64,000 bases of DNA, from NCBI GenBank assembly GCA_963682055.1, contig OY821745.1:31059342-31123341 (forward strand), read 5' to 3'. Shown in pieces: positions 25,996 through 38,859 of the stretch (the first letter of the stretch is position 1; each line of letters opens with the position of its first letter). Position numbers and translations under genes: made by a program. The notes beneath the pieces are model-generated. The model was not told the origin of the DNA and ran no database searches. It worked only from the letters and a program-made list of their open reading frames with translations. Source of the DNA: Primula veris (lineage: Eukaryota > Streptophyta > Magnoliopsida > Ericales > Primulaceae).

Positions 25996-27716
25996 TCAAT
26001 GGCTATGAGCATGAAGCCGAATAGGAAATCCTTGAGTTGGCCTTGGGAGCGGATCACTTACAACTTTCTCATTAGGAATCAATTTCTCCCAATTAAACTT
26101 AGTTACCACATTATGCATAAATACAAGTATTACTAACCGAGCATACTCATTACCAGGGCACATACGAGGTCCCCCTCCAAAAGGAACAAAAGTATAGGGT
26201 AATGGTCCATTTCCGTCAAATCTTGACGGGTCAAATTTTTCTGGATCCGGAAAATATTGTGGATCCTTGTGCGTGGAATGTGACATCCAATGTAACTGCA
26301 ATAAAAAAGAATTCGTTGTTACTCCACAACTTTCGATTAAAAACTTAATTTTGAATTTGGCTGATAGCTTACCTTCCAACCCTTTGGAATCGTATATCCA
26401 GCATATATGAAGTCAGTTATGGCTTCTCTAAATGTTCCAAAAGCGGGCGATCTCATTCTCAATACTTCATTAGCTACATTCCATGAGTATCTCATCTTAC
26501 CAATATCTTCCCAATTAAGTAACTGATCTGGTTGTTTCGACCTTAGTATCACCATTTGCTCTTTAACCAGCACGTGTATATATTGAAAGAAACAAAATAA
26601 GACCAACTATTTTTAAAAGTTCAAGAGCAACTGCTTTTAACAAATTAAATAATCGTCATTGGGGTTTATTACTGTATCTTAAACCACAACATAGCAAAAC
26701 AGAGGCCTTGCACAATATGCCCCAAATTCAAAGTGTTAACAAGAAAATAAAATAAGATTGTTTTTACCTCTATGAACTTCGGCGTAAATATCTGGGAGCT
26801 CTGCTAAATACATCAGGATAAAAGTTAAGGCGGCATTGAGTGTATGAGTCCCAGCATGAAGCAATCCGACCAGGACACTAGCAATGTCAAACTCAGGCAT
26901 AAACTGTCCATTTTCGTCATTGAGAACAAGCATACTGGACAGTAAATCCACATTAGCACTTCTTTTCTCTGAAAGGTTATGTTTTCTTTGTTTGATCACA
27001 TCTAATAGCTCTTTTCTCACTGCCTCAGATGCTTTTACAGCACGGTGAAAAGCAGTCCCGGGTATATTTATTGCTAATGACATAGAACCGTGAACTATGT
27101 CACCAATTCTCTTTCCCAATGCTTCAACTTTTATGGGATCTTCAATGCTCAAGATCAGTCGACAGGCGATCATAAAGGTAAACCTCGTTACAGCATCCCA
27201 AACCTTCACTTCTTCTCCACCCCAATCTTTCTCTAGATGTTGCTTCATGATGGTGTCCATGATAGGTACGTAACTTTGGAGAGCATCTGGCTTGAGAAAT
27301 GGATGAAGAATCTTCCGCACTTTAGTAGCTGATCCGTTGATAGATTCTTCTCGCGATTTAGGGAATATTTTATTAATCGATTTTGGGAACCAATTCTGGA
27401 CAGTTTTACCTTCGTTTGAGAATAAATATTTATTCCCCTCTGCCCCGCATAACACTGCTACATTTTCTCCCAAGAGAGACGTTCTAAAGACTTTGGAAGA
27501 GTATTTGGTAATTCTATTTGTAGCAAATTTTTCAGGTATTCCATTTTTGAGTTTTGAGAAGTACTCGATATTTTCCCCTATTAAAGGCCAGCCACTTTCA
27601 CCTGGTGGGAGTGGGAAGTTTTTGTTCGATGTTTGAGGCTGTAATACATAATGGACAAAAAGATACATAAGGAAAATAGCACAGGGAAAAAGGTAGAAAT
27701 ACAAGAAGGTGGCCAT
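25996..27716 (-). CDS. CYP716-like cytochrome P450, gene B (3 exons)
   Basis: Paralogue of gene A with the same exon plan on the minus strand: 27716-26768, 26560-26373 and 26295-25996, all GT-AG, with the same intron phases and the identical 188 bp middle exon. The product is 478 residues. The N-terminal anchor is followed by [12 protein letters not shown]. The I-helix is LLHAGTHTL (AGTHT at 288-292), again with His for the usual acid. ExxR is EVLR (348-351), PERF is FDPSRF, and the haem loop is [10 protein letters not shown] with Cys425. No stops or frameshifts, so it looks functional. It lies in the same orientation as gene A with two broken copies between them, a tandem array. Substrate is unknown; terpenoid oxidation is inferred from the family and the GGPPS neighbour. 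Confidence 0.9.
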
Positions 27717-28800
27717 TTCCGTGTCACGAATTGAGTTGATTTATATCAAAGCTTTATGGGTATTCTAGGGTCAGGCGAAAGGAAAATCCTGTAAATGCAG
27801 AAAGACAAATCAACGAGTATGTACAAGATTCTACTATAAATTACAGGGTGAAAGTGAGAAGAAAAGAACGGTGAAACTGGAGCCAAAAGGGAAAGAGCAG
27901 TAATGGCATGATATTGACTAGTGGTATAAACAACACATGAGAGATGATTTTATTTCATCGATTTCGCATGAATATTGATCAAGCAAAGTAGTTATTTAAG
28001 ACGTCTTTATTCTATTCTTTTACATTTATGTTCTTATGTCTATGGAGTTGCGGTCTACTATTTCTCACTAATGCCCATCATCTTCTTCAATTCCAGATTT
28101 TCTATTGAAATCAATAACCACAATTTGATGTATACCTAAGGCCAAAATTATACATCCACGGCGAAATCTCACTTTGCAGATCGTCTTTCCCTTATATCAA
28201 TGTTAAATGCCTAGCTGAGCTCCACAATCTTGAACAGAATTCAAGTAATTGAAGGGCAGTTAATTGCATGATTACCTTTTCATTTCTATAGTTTAATTTT
28301 AAAAACGAAGTTTTTTTGGAATGAAAGAACTAACAAATCAGTTATCTCCCTCGGATACTTAGAGAGTTTCATAGACCAATACATTAGCTGTGTTACCTAT
28401 CAATAGGATTAAATTAATACAAGAATATATACAAACAATTGAACACCTCAATCAAATACAAGTAAATTCGAGGTTTATCTATTACCAGATGATTAAAATC
28501 ACAGGTAAAACAGGAAAAAAGAGTTCCAAAACATCCATTAATTTTGATCATGAAACTATATGAAATCGCAGTGATCGAAGAACTGAAAGAAACCTAAAGA
28601 GATCTAGACATTTACGAGCCAAAGCCAAAAAAATCCAATCAATTACCTCACTGTAAGACTTCTAAATTTATAAAAACAAAATCCAACATCACCACCAGAA
28701 AGTAGTTACAAAAATTAGAAAAGGGATTACTTAAAATCTGACTACACAGGATAAAAGAAAAAAGAAAAATAAATAACCTGAAAATGCTGTATGTTATCAA
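27717..28800. other. Upstream region of P450 gene B
   Basis: No gene or named repeat is seen. The first part on the minus strand should contain the gene B promoter. Confidence 0.4.
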
Positions 28801-29059
28801 TAGGGGCGGATTTAGGGGGAGCGAGGGGGTGCCGCCGTCATCCCAGAATTTTTCAAAAAAATAAAATCATACATATAATTTTGTAAATTTAGAGTTAAAT
28901 ATAGTTATAGCCCCTTAGTTGTAAGATCGGTAGTGTAATGGTACAAGTATAAATTAGCTAACTGTATGTCACAGGTTCGAAACTCTCCTATGCTGCTTTT
29001 TTTGCTTAATTATTCTTCACAACGACCGCCCCAATAGTTGAGTTCTAGTTCCGTCACTG
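28801..29059 (+). mobile_element. hAT-ended non-autonomous element with tRNA-like segment
   Basis: The ends are TAGGGGCGGATTTAG and, inverted, CAGTGACGGAACTAG. They are flanked by 8 bp near-duplications (gttatcaa at 28793-28800, gttgtcaa at 29060-29067). The interior contains GGTAGTGTAATGGTACAAG and CAGGTTCGAAACTC, close to tRNA A and B boxes. It is related to 18049-18468. Confidence 0.75.
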
Positions 29060-29067
29060 GTTGTCAA

Positions 29068-30490
29068 CATATTACTGCTCTACTTCTTAGACACTACATG
29101 AAAACACAGGCACCAAATTTCCTCAACTCTTAGATCATTACTTGATTATGACATTCCAAACACAAATATCAGCACCAAATTTGTATGTATTACAGACTTA
29201 CAAAAATAAGAGACTTACACAAGAGAGGTTGAATGAGATAAAGAGAGAGGAGAATAGATGGCTGACCTTTTTATGCTCAAGCTAGGAAAAAGAGAAAAAT
29301 GTTTTAGCTCAGGGTAAACTGCCAAGGAGAGAAGATGCAAAATATTAGTATAAAAAAGTTAGAATATTAGTATTATTCATAGGGAATTGCACACATTATT
29401 ATACATACTCTTACATCACAAAGTCAGTATGAAATTATGAATAATATTTTTTACCTTTATACAAGAACCCCCAATATTTTCTTATCCTACGGCTACACTG
29501 ACCAAAATAAGCGACAGCAAAATAAAATTGAGGCTGTGTAAAATAAACATTTCAAAGGTGTAGTAATCATTCGTAAATGTCAGTAAAACATCGCAATTTT
29601 TTTTTTCCGGTCTCCTTATAAAGTCATAATCTTAAATATAACGTATGCCCATTCATGATGCGAACTGCAAACATTCGCTAGCAGGCGACCATAACAAATC
29701 TCAATTATTTTCTTTTCCATATCCGAATAAATCATGAACCAACACACAACATTTCCACCTTCAATACACATGTTTCAGTAAAAGTTACTAGTTACTACTA
29801 ATACATCTAGTTCATCTAAATCACATATTTGAATCAAAATAAATCCTAATAAAATATATCAATGACTTGGGGGACTGTGGTTCTGTAGCTGAAATAACAT
29901 ATTCAAGACAGGCCCAAGCACTCCCGGTACCCTAACGGAGCCGAAATTCTCCACCCTATGTGACGTTATCGATCTTTTTTTAACTGTATACATTTAAACA
30001 TTTTTTTTGCAAAATACAAAGAAAATGGTTCTTCTTGCATTTTTTTTAAGCAAATTAATGAGTTGATTATTTGGTCATATTACTTAAGTTTATTGTTCAA
30101 AAAACAACGTAGTTTTATTCTTAACAAAAAAATAGATTGGGTCTTTTTAGTTGCGCCCCTATTGGACCGCACCCCAGCTGGACACTCGCTAGCCCTGTAT
30201 ATTTCATCGACCATTCGATGAAAACCCAACAACTGATATAATAAAAAAAAAGTTTTCTTTATCAACTTGCTAAATCTCCGCCGTTGTATTTTCATCCAAT
30301 GGCTGAGAATTTGTACATTTCAAAAGAAAAAGAAAAAGAGGCATACACTTTCACTACACTAGCAGTTGCAGCACAATTAATATACAAGATTGATCTATTT
30401 TTGTTGTCTTAAATTTTTTTAATGCAGGTTACCCTATTTAATCATAGCTAATAACAACTAAATTTTTGGATCCATTTGTATGTCTTTGGC
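29068..30490. other. Intergenic DNA with a possible small inverted-repeat element
   Basis: At about 30204-30306 the motif CGATGAAAACCCAAC faces GTTGTATTTTCATCCAATGG, similar to the short MITE at 36532-36635. Otherwise nothing is recognised. Confidence 0.4.
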
Positions 30491-30499
30491 TTTGTTTTT

Positions 30500-30765
30500 A
30501 ATGTTTTGGAATGAACACCGAACGAGTAACACTATCGTGAATCCAATCAACTATTATTTAAGGCGTATCGCATACTAAAAACCTAACACGTATTAATGAA
30601 CTCAAAAATATATATACTAAAATTAATTCAAAATTAAAACTAAAAAATATTAAAAATCTAACACATGTTAATGAATCAAAAAACATCTATCATAAAATTA
30701 ATTAAAAATTAAATCTAAAAAATATTATCGTTTGACACACCCTAAATAATAGTGTATCCGGTTTA
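30500..30765. repeat. Second copy of the 20200-20580 dispersed repeat
   Basis: It shares ATGTTTTGGAATGAACA near 30510, the AACCTAACACGTATTAATGA block and the terminal CACACCCTAAATAATAGTG with the copy near 20.2-20.5 kb. Confidence 0.7.
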
Positions 30766-32470
30766 TATAATTGTTTTTACATATGTTATAATATAATATA
30801 GATTTTTTTTGTTAGTCTTCTTATAAAATTACATTTTATCTAATGATTAAAAAAAAAACAGCCAAAATAATTCCATTCAACAGACCGGCATGAGATATTC
30901 ACATCAAACATGTATTATTTTAGTGATTGCATATACTAAACATCGGTACTTGTTACGTTTCAGGAATAATCATGCAATAAAATAGGTATATTTGTGAAAA
31001 CTTGATATTTGACCTTTTTTCTGTTAAGTAAGCACTTACATCTGCATATAATTTGACTGTTTAAATGATAATCAAGTATAGACTATAGATAGTATCAAAA
31101 GTCTCCGACTTGCTCCGTCTAGGTGCCATGCCTTTTGTTGCCGCGATTAATATTAATAGACATGAGTTAATCCCGTGTCAATCTGGGTCAAACGGGTCAA
31201 CCAAATTAAAATATATGAAATTCATTATTACAAATTTCATAAATGATTAGTCGAAAAAAATATATATATCATCATTATCAAGATTTGCACTTCAAGCTTA
31301 TCCATCGATACATTATTAAGTTTATTTTTGTTCATATTCGACTTTTCAAATACCGATATCGTAGTTTTTATTGAAGTCTTGATATCAGTAAACTAATAAA
31401 GTACTAATGATTAATTTAGCTTGTTGATTATATTTACAACATATACAATCAGACAACAATCCAAGAAAACCCAAACAATATTTGATTTTTCCGACAAGGC
31501 CTCGCGTATTCACATAGGGTGCTAGGCTCCATCTCCGCAACTTTTATAACACTATATAGTCTTTACATTGCTCTACTTTAAATTTGTAAATTTATATGGT
31601 ATACATACGTCAAATGTAGTGTTTATGCCTTTTGTTATCGACATGTACCCTTTTTTTTTAATGTAGCAAAATCTAAAGTTTGACTATGTGTTTCAATCAT
31701 TTAAGTAGGAATTCCCATTGTGGTTTAAATTGGTAGAAAATAAAAGTAAGGGTCTAAAAGTAAATTCAGTAAATTCAGCAGCTTCTTGGATGGTCCTTTT
31801 ACCTGCTTTTATTCAATGATTTATTCCTCAGACAAGAATTTAATAGACATTTCCTACGCGTTGAATTTTCTTCAACAAATTATAATTAATCACATCAATA
31901 ATGGCCATCGGTTGCAGAAATTATTATTAGACACTATACTTTAAATTGAAATAGTCATTGTAACTCATAAATTTTAATTGAACACAGATCTGACCCCATT
32001 ACTTACAAATTGTCATTTTAATGATGAAATACGATCCATTAGTGGTTCCTTTTAAAATTAAGTTATAGTTTATTCGATTATTCATTTGGTTGATATAATC
32101 TTCCTTTGTGTTTTTATAAATTAGTGCAACTACACAATCCAACTAGTAATAAATATAGACTTACACTAAAATTGCAATTGATGGTACATGATTATGACTC
32201 AGGAGTCATCTATCCCTTCTGTCATTACATTGGCAATCCATTTATGACAAATTCATCACTTCTAAGTTAAAACTTACGGACAAAATTTATGTTTTATAAA
32301 AACATTTCTTCATCATGTAAAAATAGTCCGATTTGAGTTTTCACCAAATTTAAGAAACGTTGGTTAGAGTTTGGTAGAATAATAAGCATGTGTATAATAC
32401 CCTTAAAATACTATAATATCTATAATAAGAAATACTCAATCAGTAATATTAAGAACTTTAAATATTAAAA
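30766..32470. other. Intergenic DNA
   Basis: AT-rich sequence; no gene, RNA gene or named repeat recognised. Confidence 0.4.
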
Positions 32471-32818
32471 AAAAATGGACTATTATTTTAAACCGAATCA
32501 AATTTCAAGTTAGACCATTACTGTATTTATTATTATGGGACATTATTGTTGAAAACACAAGTACTAAAAACCCTTATCTTCAAACTATGGGGTACCATTT
32601 ATCTAATTAACACAAACTAACACAAACTTCTAGTTAGACTTACACTTTGATCAACAAACTAACTCAATCCTCACTCTCTACATTTCCTCATTTTCAATCC
32701 CTCCCAAAAAAAAACAACCAAAATAGAGGGGAAAAAAAGACACTCGAGAGAAAGTACAAGCACAACCACCTCATCAAATTCCCAATCAAATTTAAGTTTA
32801 AATAATTCCAGTTCAAAT
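32471..32818 (+). pseudogene. Duplicated promoter and 5' fragment of the UPF0496 gene
   Basis: Bases 32560-32818 match 33361-33630, the promoter, leader and start of exon 1 of the UPF0496 gene. Shared blocks include AAAAACCCTTAT, CTCTCTACATT and CAAATTCCCAATCAAATT. The equivalent of the start codon is lost. A third, shorter copy of the promoter part is at 33187-33310. The fragment ends at the hAT MITE that begins at 32827. Confidence 0.7.
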
Positions 32819-32826
32819 AATAAGGG

Positions 32827-33119
32827 TAGGGCTGGCCAAAAAACCGAAAAAACCAAACCGATAATCGAACCGAAAAAACCCGAAAAAGGCTGAAACCGAA
32901 AAAACGAAAAAATTTTGGGTCGTTTTCGGTTTTCAGTAAAACCAAACCGAAAAAGACCGAAACCGAAAAAGACCGAAAAAAACCGAAACTGGACCGAAAA
33001 AACCAGTCCGGTTCGGTCCAAAAAATAAAAAGACCGAAACCGAAAAAAATCGAACAAAAAAATATGCTCGGTTTCGGTTTTACCAAAAACCGAACCGGAC
33101 CGAACCGAACCCAGCCCTA
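32827..33119. mobile_element. hAT-type MITE, 'ACCGAA-rich' family, well preserved
   Basis: The inverted ends are TAGGGCTGG and CCAGCCCTA. They are flanked by a perfect 8 bp duplication, aataaggg (32819-32826 and 33120-33127). The interior is dense in ACCGAAA and related motifs. It is 293 bp long with no coding capacity; the minus-strand Phe-rich frames are repeat artefacts. The second copy is at 954-1220. Confidence 0.9.
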
Positions 33120-33507
33120 AATAAGGGTATAGAAAGAACTAAAAATAATTAAAGTACAAAGTGTACTATAATTTTGAAAAGAGAAAAAACAAACAAACAA
33201 ACAAACCCACTATTAGTACAAAAAACTTTTATCTCCAAACTAAGAGTACCATTTTCCTAATTAACCCAATTTAACACAAAGCTTCCACTTTGACTTACCA
33301 AAATGGGAAGCAAAATGGACTATTATGTTATGGTATGTAATATTATTGTTGAATAAATAAGTACCAAAAACCCTTATATTCAAACTATGAGTACCATTCA
33401 TCTAATAAACCCAAACTAACACAAGCTTCTACTTTGACTTCACTTGATCATCAAACACTTTGCTCTCCATCTCTCTACATTCCCTCAAAAAATCAAACCC
33501 AATCCAA

Positions 33508-35948
33508 ATGGGAACCAAAATAAGCAAAAATAACCACTCTAGAGAAACTACATCCAATTCCAATTCCAACTCAACAAATTCCCAATCAAATTCAAGTTCA
33601 AACAATTCAAACTCAAATAATTCACATTTAAATGATTCTAACAATTCCAACACCCCATTAGTACCCGATTTATCATCATATGAATCCGCTCTCCGTCGCG
33701 ACCCATCCCTCCAATCCTTTGACGCCATCCTCCGTGACCGCACTTTAAAATCCATCACCTCCCTCCCGACCGTCGGTCCCCTCTCCATCTCCTCCCTCCA
33801 CCACGTCACCGGTTCCCTCGTCGACATCAACGAGCAGGTCTAGTATTACACTAAGATTAAATTAAGATTTTATCTTGGCCTTAAACTAATTAAAAATCTA
33901 TTGTAAGGTTTTCAATTATACCAATGGAATTCTAATAAACTGTGCTTAGGAATTTGATCTCGTATTTTTTATTTAATAATTCTGTTGTTTTTTTGTTGAG
34001 TAATAGTAACTTGATCCTTGAATAAAATGTTTTTTTGTAGCAATTTTGATTAATGGATTTATATACATTTCAACCTATTATTGTTGATTGTATCTACTTA
34101 TTGGGTGGAAACTCTCGATCTCGAGTATAAACCGTGCTTATGAATTTATTTCATCTTTTTTTTATTTAATAATTTAGTTGTTCTTTGTTGAGTAATAACT
34201 TGATCCTTGAATAAAATGTTTTTCTGTAGCAATTTTGATTAATGGATTAATCTACATTTCAACCTATTATTGTTGATTGTATTTACTTATCAGGTTGAAA
34301 CTCTCGAGTTGTCGTCTATGTAATAAAATACAAATCAATAAAATCATGATATTTGTATTATTTACTATTTTTACTATATATCAGGTGGTCAACCTCATCC
34401 TCCAATCGAAAGAGGACATCTGGCAGAACCCAGAGTTACTAGACCTGGTGAAGGACTACTTCGACAACAGCGCAGCGACTTTGAGGTTCTACGCCGCGCT
34501 GGATAAGGCGCTGAGGGGGGTGAGGAACTCGTATGTTTTCATCCAGCTGGCAATTGCGAGGTTTGAGGAGGAGAGGGAGGGGGGAGAGGGTTTTGGATTT
34601 CCGAAGACGTTGAGGGAGCTTGAGGGGTTTGGGTCCATTGGGGACCCGTTCAGTGAGGAGTTTTTCGAGGTGTTTCGGTCCGTTTACGCTAGTCAGGTTT
34701 CCATGCTGACCAAACTGCAGGTAAAGAGAAAGACATTATAGTAGATACTGTTATTAATTTAGAAATGAAGTATTTCATTATAATGTTAGAGTAAAGTCAA
34801 CAAAATATGTGCTAATATTAGTACCACGTATACTGATCCGCTCAATTTCAGTATACTATACTATGCTTAGCCCCGGTTTTGGCATAAGACAAACAAGTCA
34901 GTTAGCTTAGGCCCCGGTTCCTGAGTAAGCAATAAAGGGGGAAAACATTTTTTTTTTGAGAAATAAGTCGTTTTTTTTAGTACTTGTTTTGAAATGTTAA
35001 ATATGGTAACCATTTGATTACGTTTTCATGAATATGTTAGATGAAGATATGATTTAAGTAGCTAGTTTAAAATAATATTTTTTTGGTATATATAATTGTA
35101 CTATGGTTTTGCATTTGATGAAATTTAATTTGTAATGCTATTAACTTCTTATATGATGTCACGGGGAACTCGCAGACTCGCTTAACAAAGTTGAAATCTA
35201 TCAGCTGCAAGATTAAAAAATTACGGACTAAATTTAAAGTTTCTCAAACTTTAGGTTGTAAAACTAAGTTGAAATCCATCACTTCTAGAATTAGAATTAT
35301 GGACTAATATAAAAGTTTCTCAAGCTTTAGGTATTAAAAATGTTACTATTCAAAGTACGAGTACCAAAAAACTCATTTTCAAACTATGGGAACCTTGCAT
35401 GGCAGGCGAAGAAGAAGAAATTGGACAAGAAACTAAAAGGATTAAAGTCTTATCGGAAAGTCTCCACGGCGTTGTTTGCGGCGGGGGTGGCGGCGCTTGT
35501 GATATGCTCGGTGGTGGCGGCAGCAATTGCTGCGCCGCCGCTAGTGGCGGCGCTGGTGGCAGCCAGTTCGGCGCCAGTAGGTGCGGTGGGGAAATGGATT
35601 AATTCTTTATGGAAAGGGTACGAAAACGGGGTCCGAGACGAGCTTGACTTGGTTTTCGAAATGGAAATTGAAAGTTTTACGGCCATAAAAGAGTTGGAGA
35701 CTATCAGGGTTTTGGTTGAGAATCTGAAGGTTGAGATCGAGGGGATGGTGTTTAAGGCTGGGTTTGCGGTTAGGGAAAATGATGACGTGGCGGTGAGTTT
35801 GGCGATTGAGGAGATTAAGAAGAATTTGGGGGCGTTTATGAATGCGATGGATGTTTTGGGTGACCATTCGGATAGGTTTAGTAGGGATGTTTGTAGGGCG
35901 AGAGCGGTCATTTTGCAAAGAATTATTAAGTTTCCGAGCAGTGGTTGA
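33508..35948 (+). CDS. UPF0496 (At14a-like, DUF677) membrane protein, 3 exons
   Basis: Exons are 33508-33837, 34385-34720 and 35406-35948; all introns are phase 0 and the product is 402 residues. I use the ATG at 33508 (MGTKISKNN), because upstream in-frame codons lack an ATG. Residues 10-55 are an Asn/Ser-rich low-complexity stretch. The family core follows (SYESALRRDPSLQSFDAILR in exon 1; LILQSKEDIWQNPEL and DYFDNSAATLRFYAALDKAL in exon 2). Exon 3 begins with a lysine-rich run and a hydrophobic segment at about 243-280, likely membrane-spanning, then a helical C-terminus. The family is plant-specific. Arabidopsis At14a has been linked to integrin-like cell wall-membrane contacts, but the molecular function is poorly known. 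The first donor (CAG|GTCTAG) is weak but required. Introns 1 and 2 each contain a tandem duplication. Confidence 0.85.
33942..34313 (+). repeat. Tandem duplication (about 190 bp unit) in UPF0496 intron 1
   Basis: Two copies, 33942-34125 and 34134-34313, share TTGATCCTTGAATAAAATG, AGCAATTTTGATTAATGGAT and CAACCTATTATTGTTGATTG. The second copy ends about 70 bp upstream of exon 2. Confidence 0.85.
35188..35335 (+). repeat. Tandem duplication (about 75 bp unit) in UPF0496 intron 2
   Basis: AAGTTGAAATC(T/C)ATCA and AAAGTTTCTCAA(A/G)CTTTAGG occur twice in the same order. Confidence 0.75.
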
Positions 35949-36530
35949 TTATCGTCGCGGGGTTGTAGTTCTCAAGATGTACGTACGTTATATGGGCCTT
36001 GTTTGGTTGCAGCTTGTAAGGTGAGCTTTTCTGGTACTAAGCTAGACTGCATTTGGCTGATAAGATGATTTCCTTAGCTTGAATAAGCATAGCGAGAAGA
36101 TTTAAGCTCAATGATAAAATTAAAAAAAAACATCTTATTTGCTTACATGTTGTAACCAACCAAGGCCGTATCTTACTTAACTTGTGAATTTTAACAGTTG
36201 TGGCATGTTTAGATTTTGATTTTGATCTTGTTGTATGGCATAATGTATAGTAGTTGAGTATGTACCTTAATTGGGAAAGGTAGTAGTACTCTCTTGCTCA
36301 GATTCCCTTGATAGATTTTAGTGACATTATCGATACATTTACATTTACATCTGCTACATTATATTTATTTTTTAGTTTGTATTGGCATTCTACGTTTATA
36401 CAAATTCGAGTTAGTTACCAATTGTAACTGCATGAATCAATGATTATATGTATATATGATTCTTATGTTTATGTGAACGCCTTACTCAAGTGTTGAAGCG
36501 CTTAATCCACATGTATATACGATTTGCATA
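35949..36530. other. 3' region of the UPF0496 gene
   Basis: It probably holds the 3' untranslated region. Nothing else is recognised. Confidence 0.4.
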
Positions 36531-36531
36531 G

Positions 36532-36635
36532 GTACCGTTGGATGAAAATCCAATGCGTGAACTAGCTTTTGCAAAAATAAATTGAAATAAAGACTATCAT
36601 AGCATCCCGGCTGTTGGATTTTCATCCAATGGTAC
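36532..36635. mobile_element. Short MITE with 22 bp inverted ends
   Basis: GTACCGTTGGATGAAAATCC at 36532 and its complement ending at 36635 pair over 22 bp with one mismatch, around a 60 bp centre. Target duplication not resolved. Confidence 0.65.
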
Positions 36636-38850
36636 TGCCGTGAACTACAACTACTGAAGTTCATTCGATCTTTATTTAAATAATGATTCTGAAAATTGTC
36701 TTTTCTTTGAACTGAAATATAAATATGTTTCTTCTATGTTGAAATTCATGGTCTTCAACATGAGTTTTGACCAACTTTGGGTCATGGTTTGGATGGGCTA
36801 TTAATGAGAGTTTGGCAAGGTTATAAAGATTGTACAAAAACCGATAAGCTATCTTTCTGCAGATGTGTGCTACTTCTGCTTGGCTTTTCGAAAGTATGTA
36901 ATCTTTATGCAGATCGTAGATATTTTGGGTGAGCATTGGGATATAAATCAGCATGCATATTATGACAGTGAGTGTGGTGATATTGCAGGCATGTATCAAG
37001 TTTCCGAATAGCCTCTGCTTATTCTAACAGGTCGTGTTTCTCAAAACATTTGTGTGACAACTATGCATGTGACATTGTAGACTTGTGGTTGTTTAGTTTC
37101 TCATTATGTTAGTCAACATAATGATGTATAGTTGTGGAGTATATGCTTTAGTTAAGAAGAGCAGTTCTGGCCTACTTGGTATCTCTTGTAAAATCGAGAG
37201 ACCTCACAATTTATGTTATACATGTTTGCTTCTGGTGATCTCGTTACAGGTTCCTTATGTTTCACTTAGTATATAGGGTTTGTTTGCTAATCGCATTTAA
37301 GCTTAGCTAGTTTTAATCCAAAAATTTGTGTGCATTCGATGGAGAGAAGTTTAAGGCGGCCAAGAGCATTCACGGCTGATTTTGTAAAATAGTTTCCTAT
37401 TTTACATATTTTGACAACTTTTTTATATTTACAGATTTTTTAGAACACATCTCTCTCCACGGATTTTCTAAAATACAGAATTTTTAAAATAAATTTGTCT
37501 ATTTCCTACAATCTTTAAAGCTAAATTTTATATTTCGAACTAGTACATTCAACAACATACTTCGATAGGTTCTCGGAGAAAAAAAAACATGAAACTACCA
37601 CAACATATATCAATAAATTATCAACTAAAAAGGAAAAAAATGAAAAAAAATATATCATTTCAACCATGTAGTCTCATAACACAAATAGCACATGAAACTT
37701 GCACTGAAAAAAATCACATTTATGATAACTAAAATGAGTGAGCGGTAACACACTCTCCCGTTTGGGGGAGTTTCTGTAACACCCCTTCCATTTTATGCTA
37801 TGGGATTTACTTGTCGGTATTATTTTTTAAATTAATTTTTATTTTATTTCTTTAGTTTATTCAAAAATAAAATAAATTTTGGACTTGAAAATACAAGTGG
37901 AATAGTATATAAGAGAGAGAAAGTGTACACACATAAATAGTAACTTGGTATCTCATAAAACTACTGTAACTTTTTTAGGTAAGTTTAACAAAATTTGATA
38001 AGATACAATACCCAATATACAAACTCTTTGCTAAATGAGTTTTCTTTTACAAATTTTCTAAATATATCAAAAAAGTGCATATTACAAACTCAGCTAATAG
38101 TCCTCTAAACCTATATTCTTATCAACCTCAAACAAGCAACTGCTTATTTTTATCAACCAAAATATTCCTATGTTCTGAATGTTTAGATTTCATAATATAG
38201 AATAAATGAGTATTTGAGTTGAGCTCTGAAGGCTAATCTATCAACTATCAAGTTATTGTCTAAATAAGCTATAACTAATCTAATTAGGAAATACTATAGG
38301 TTGGCTCTAAAAACATCATTTATTTTACAATCAATAAATTACACTTTGCTTTTGTTTTTTATTCTCTCGTTGATTCCATATTTTCATTGGTCGACTCCAG
38401 CGGATCACGTCCGCTCGAGCTTATTCAAGCAAACACTCATTCGTGTGTTACGAACAAAGTCTTTTGTTTACTTTATACTGTTTCGTTCTGGGTCGCATCC
38501 ACATCATTTTCTTCTTAAGAGCACTATATAAACTGAAATTCAGCTACTACTTATTAGAATATTCAAGAAGTTACAACTGACTTGATCTCAGAACCTTATT
38601 CTAGATCTCAAATTTAGTTGACTTTTAGATCTTAAAATCAAACGTTTGCAAGTATTAGAAATATTTGGACCTAAATGTAAGGGATTTATAAAACAAGAGG
38701 TTAATTTTATCTTTTACCCTTTTAATTTCAATTTACACTTTTATTAACATTTCGATTATCCAAATACCAAAACAGTTTCAAAATTAAAACTATCATCTCT
38801 CTCTAGATTGAGCTTCTAATCGTAACTTCACTCTTTTTTTCGTTAAATTT
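36636..38850. other. Intergenic DNA
   Basis: No gene is recognised. At 37781 a TGTAACACCCCTTCC motif resembles an LTR terminus, but no partner was found. The open frames at 36676-36999 and 38301-38531 have no family features. Confidence 0.4.
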
Positions 38851-38859
38851 ATTTTTAAA

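Noticed and set aside
28920..28995. tRNA gene
   Set aside because: A- and B-box-like motifs are present, but no cloverleaf or acceptor stem can be drawn. It is the tRNA-like part of a transposon.
32671..33086. Phe-rich minus-strand open frames
   Set aside because: They read through the ACCGAA-rich hAT MITE; the same occurs at 891-1215.
35399..35918. Alternative frames over UPF0496 exon 3
   Set aside because: Shadows of the GC-rich exon; the plus-strand frame with splice-site support and family motifs is the gene.
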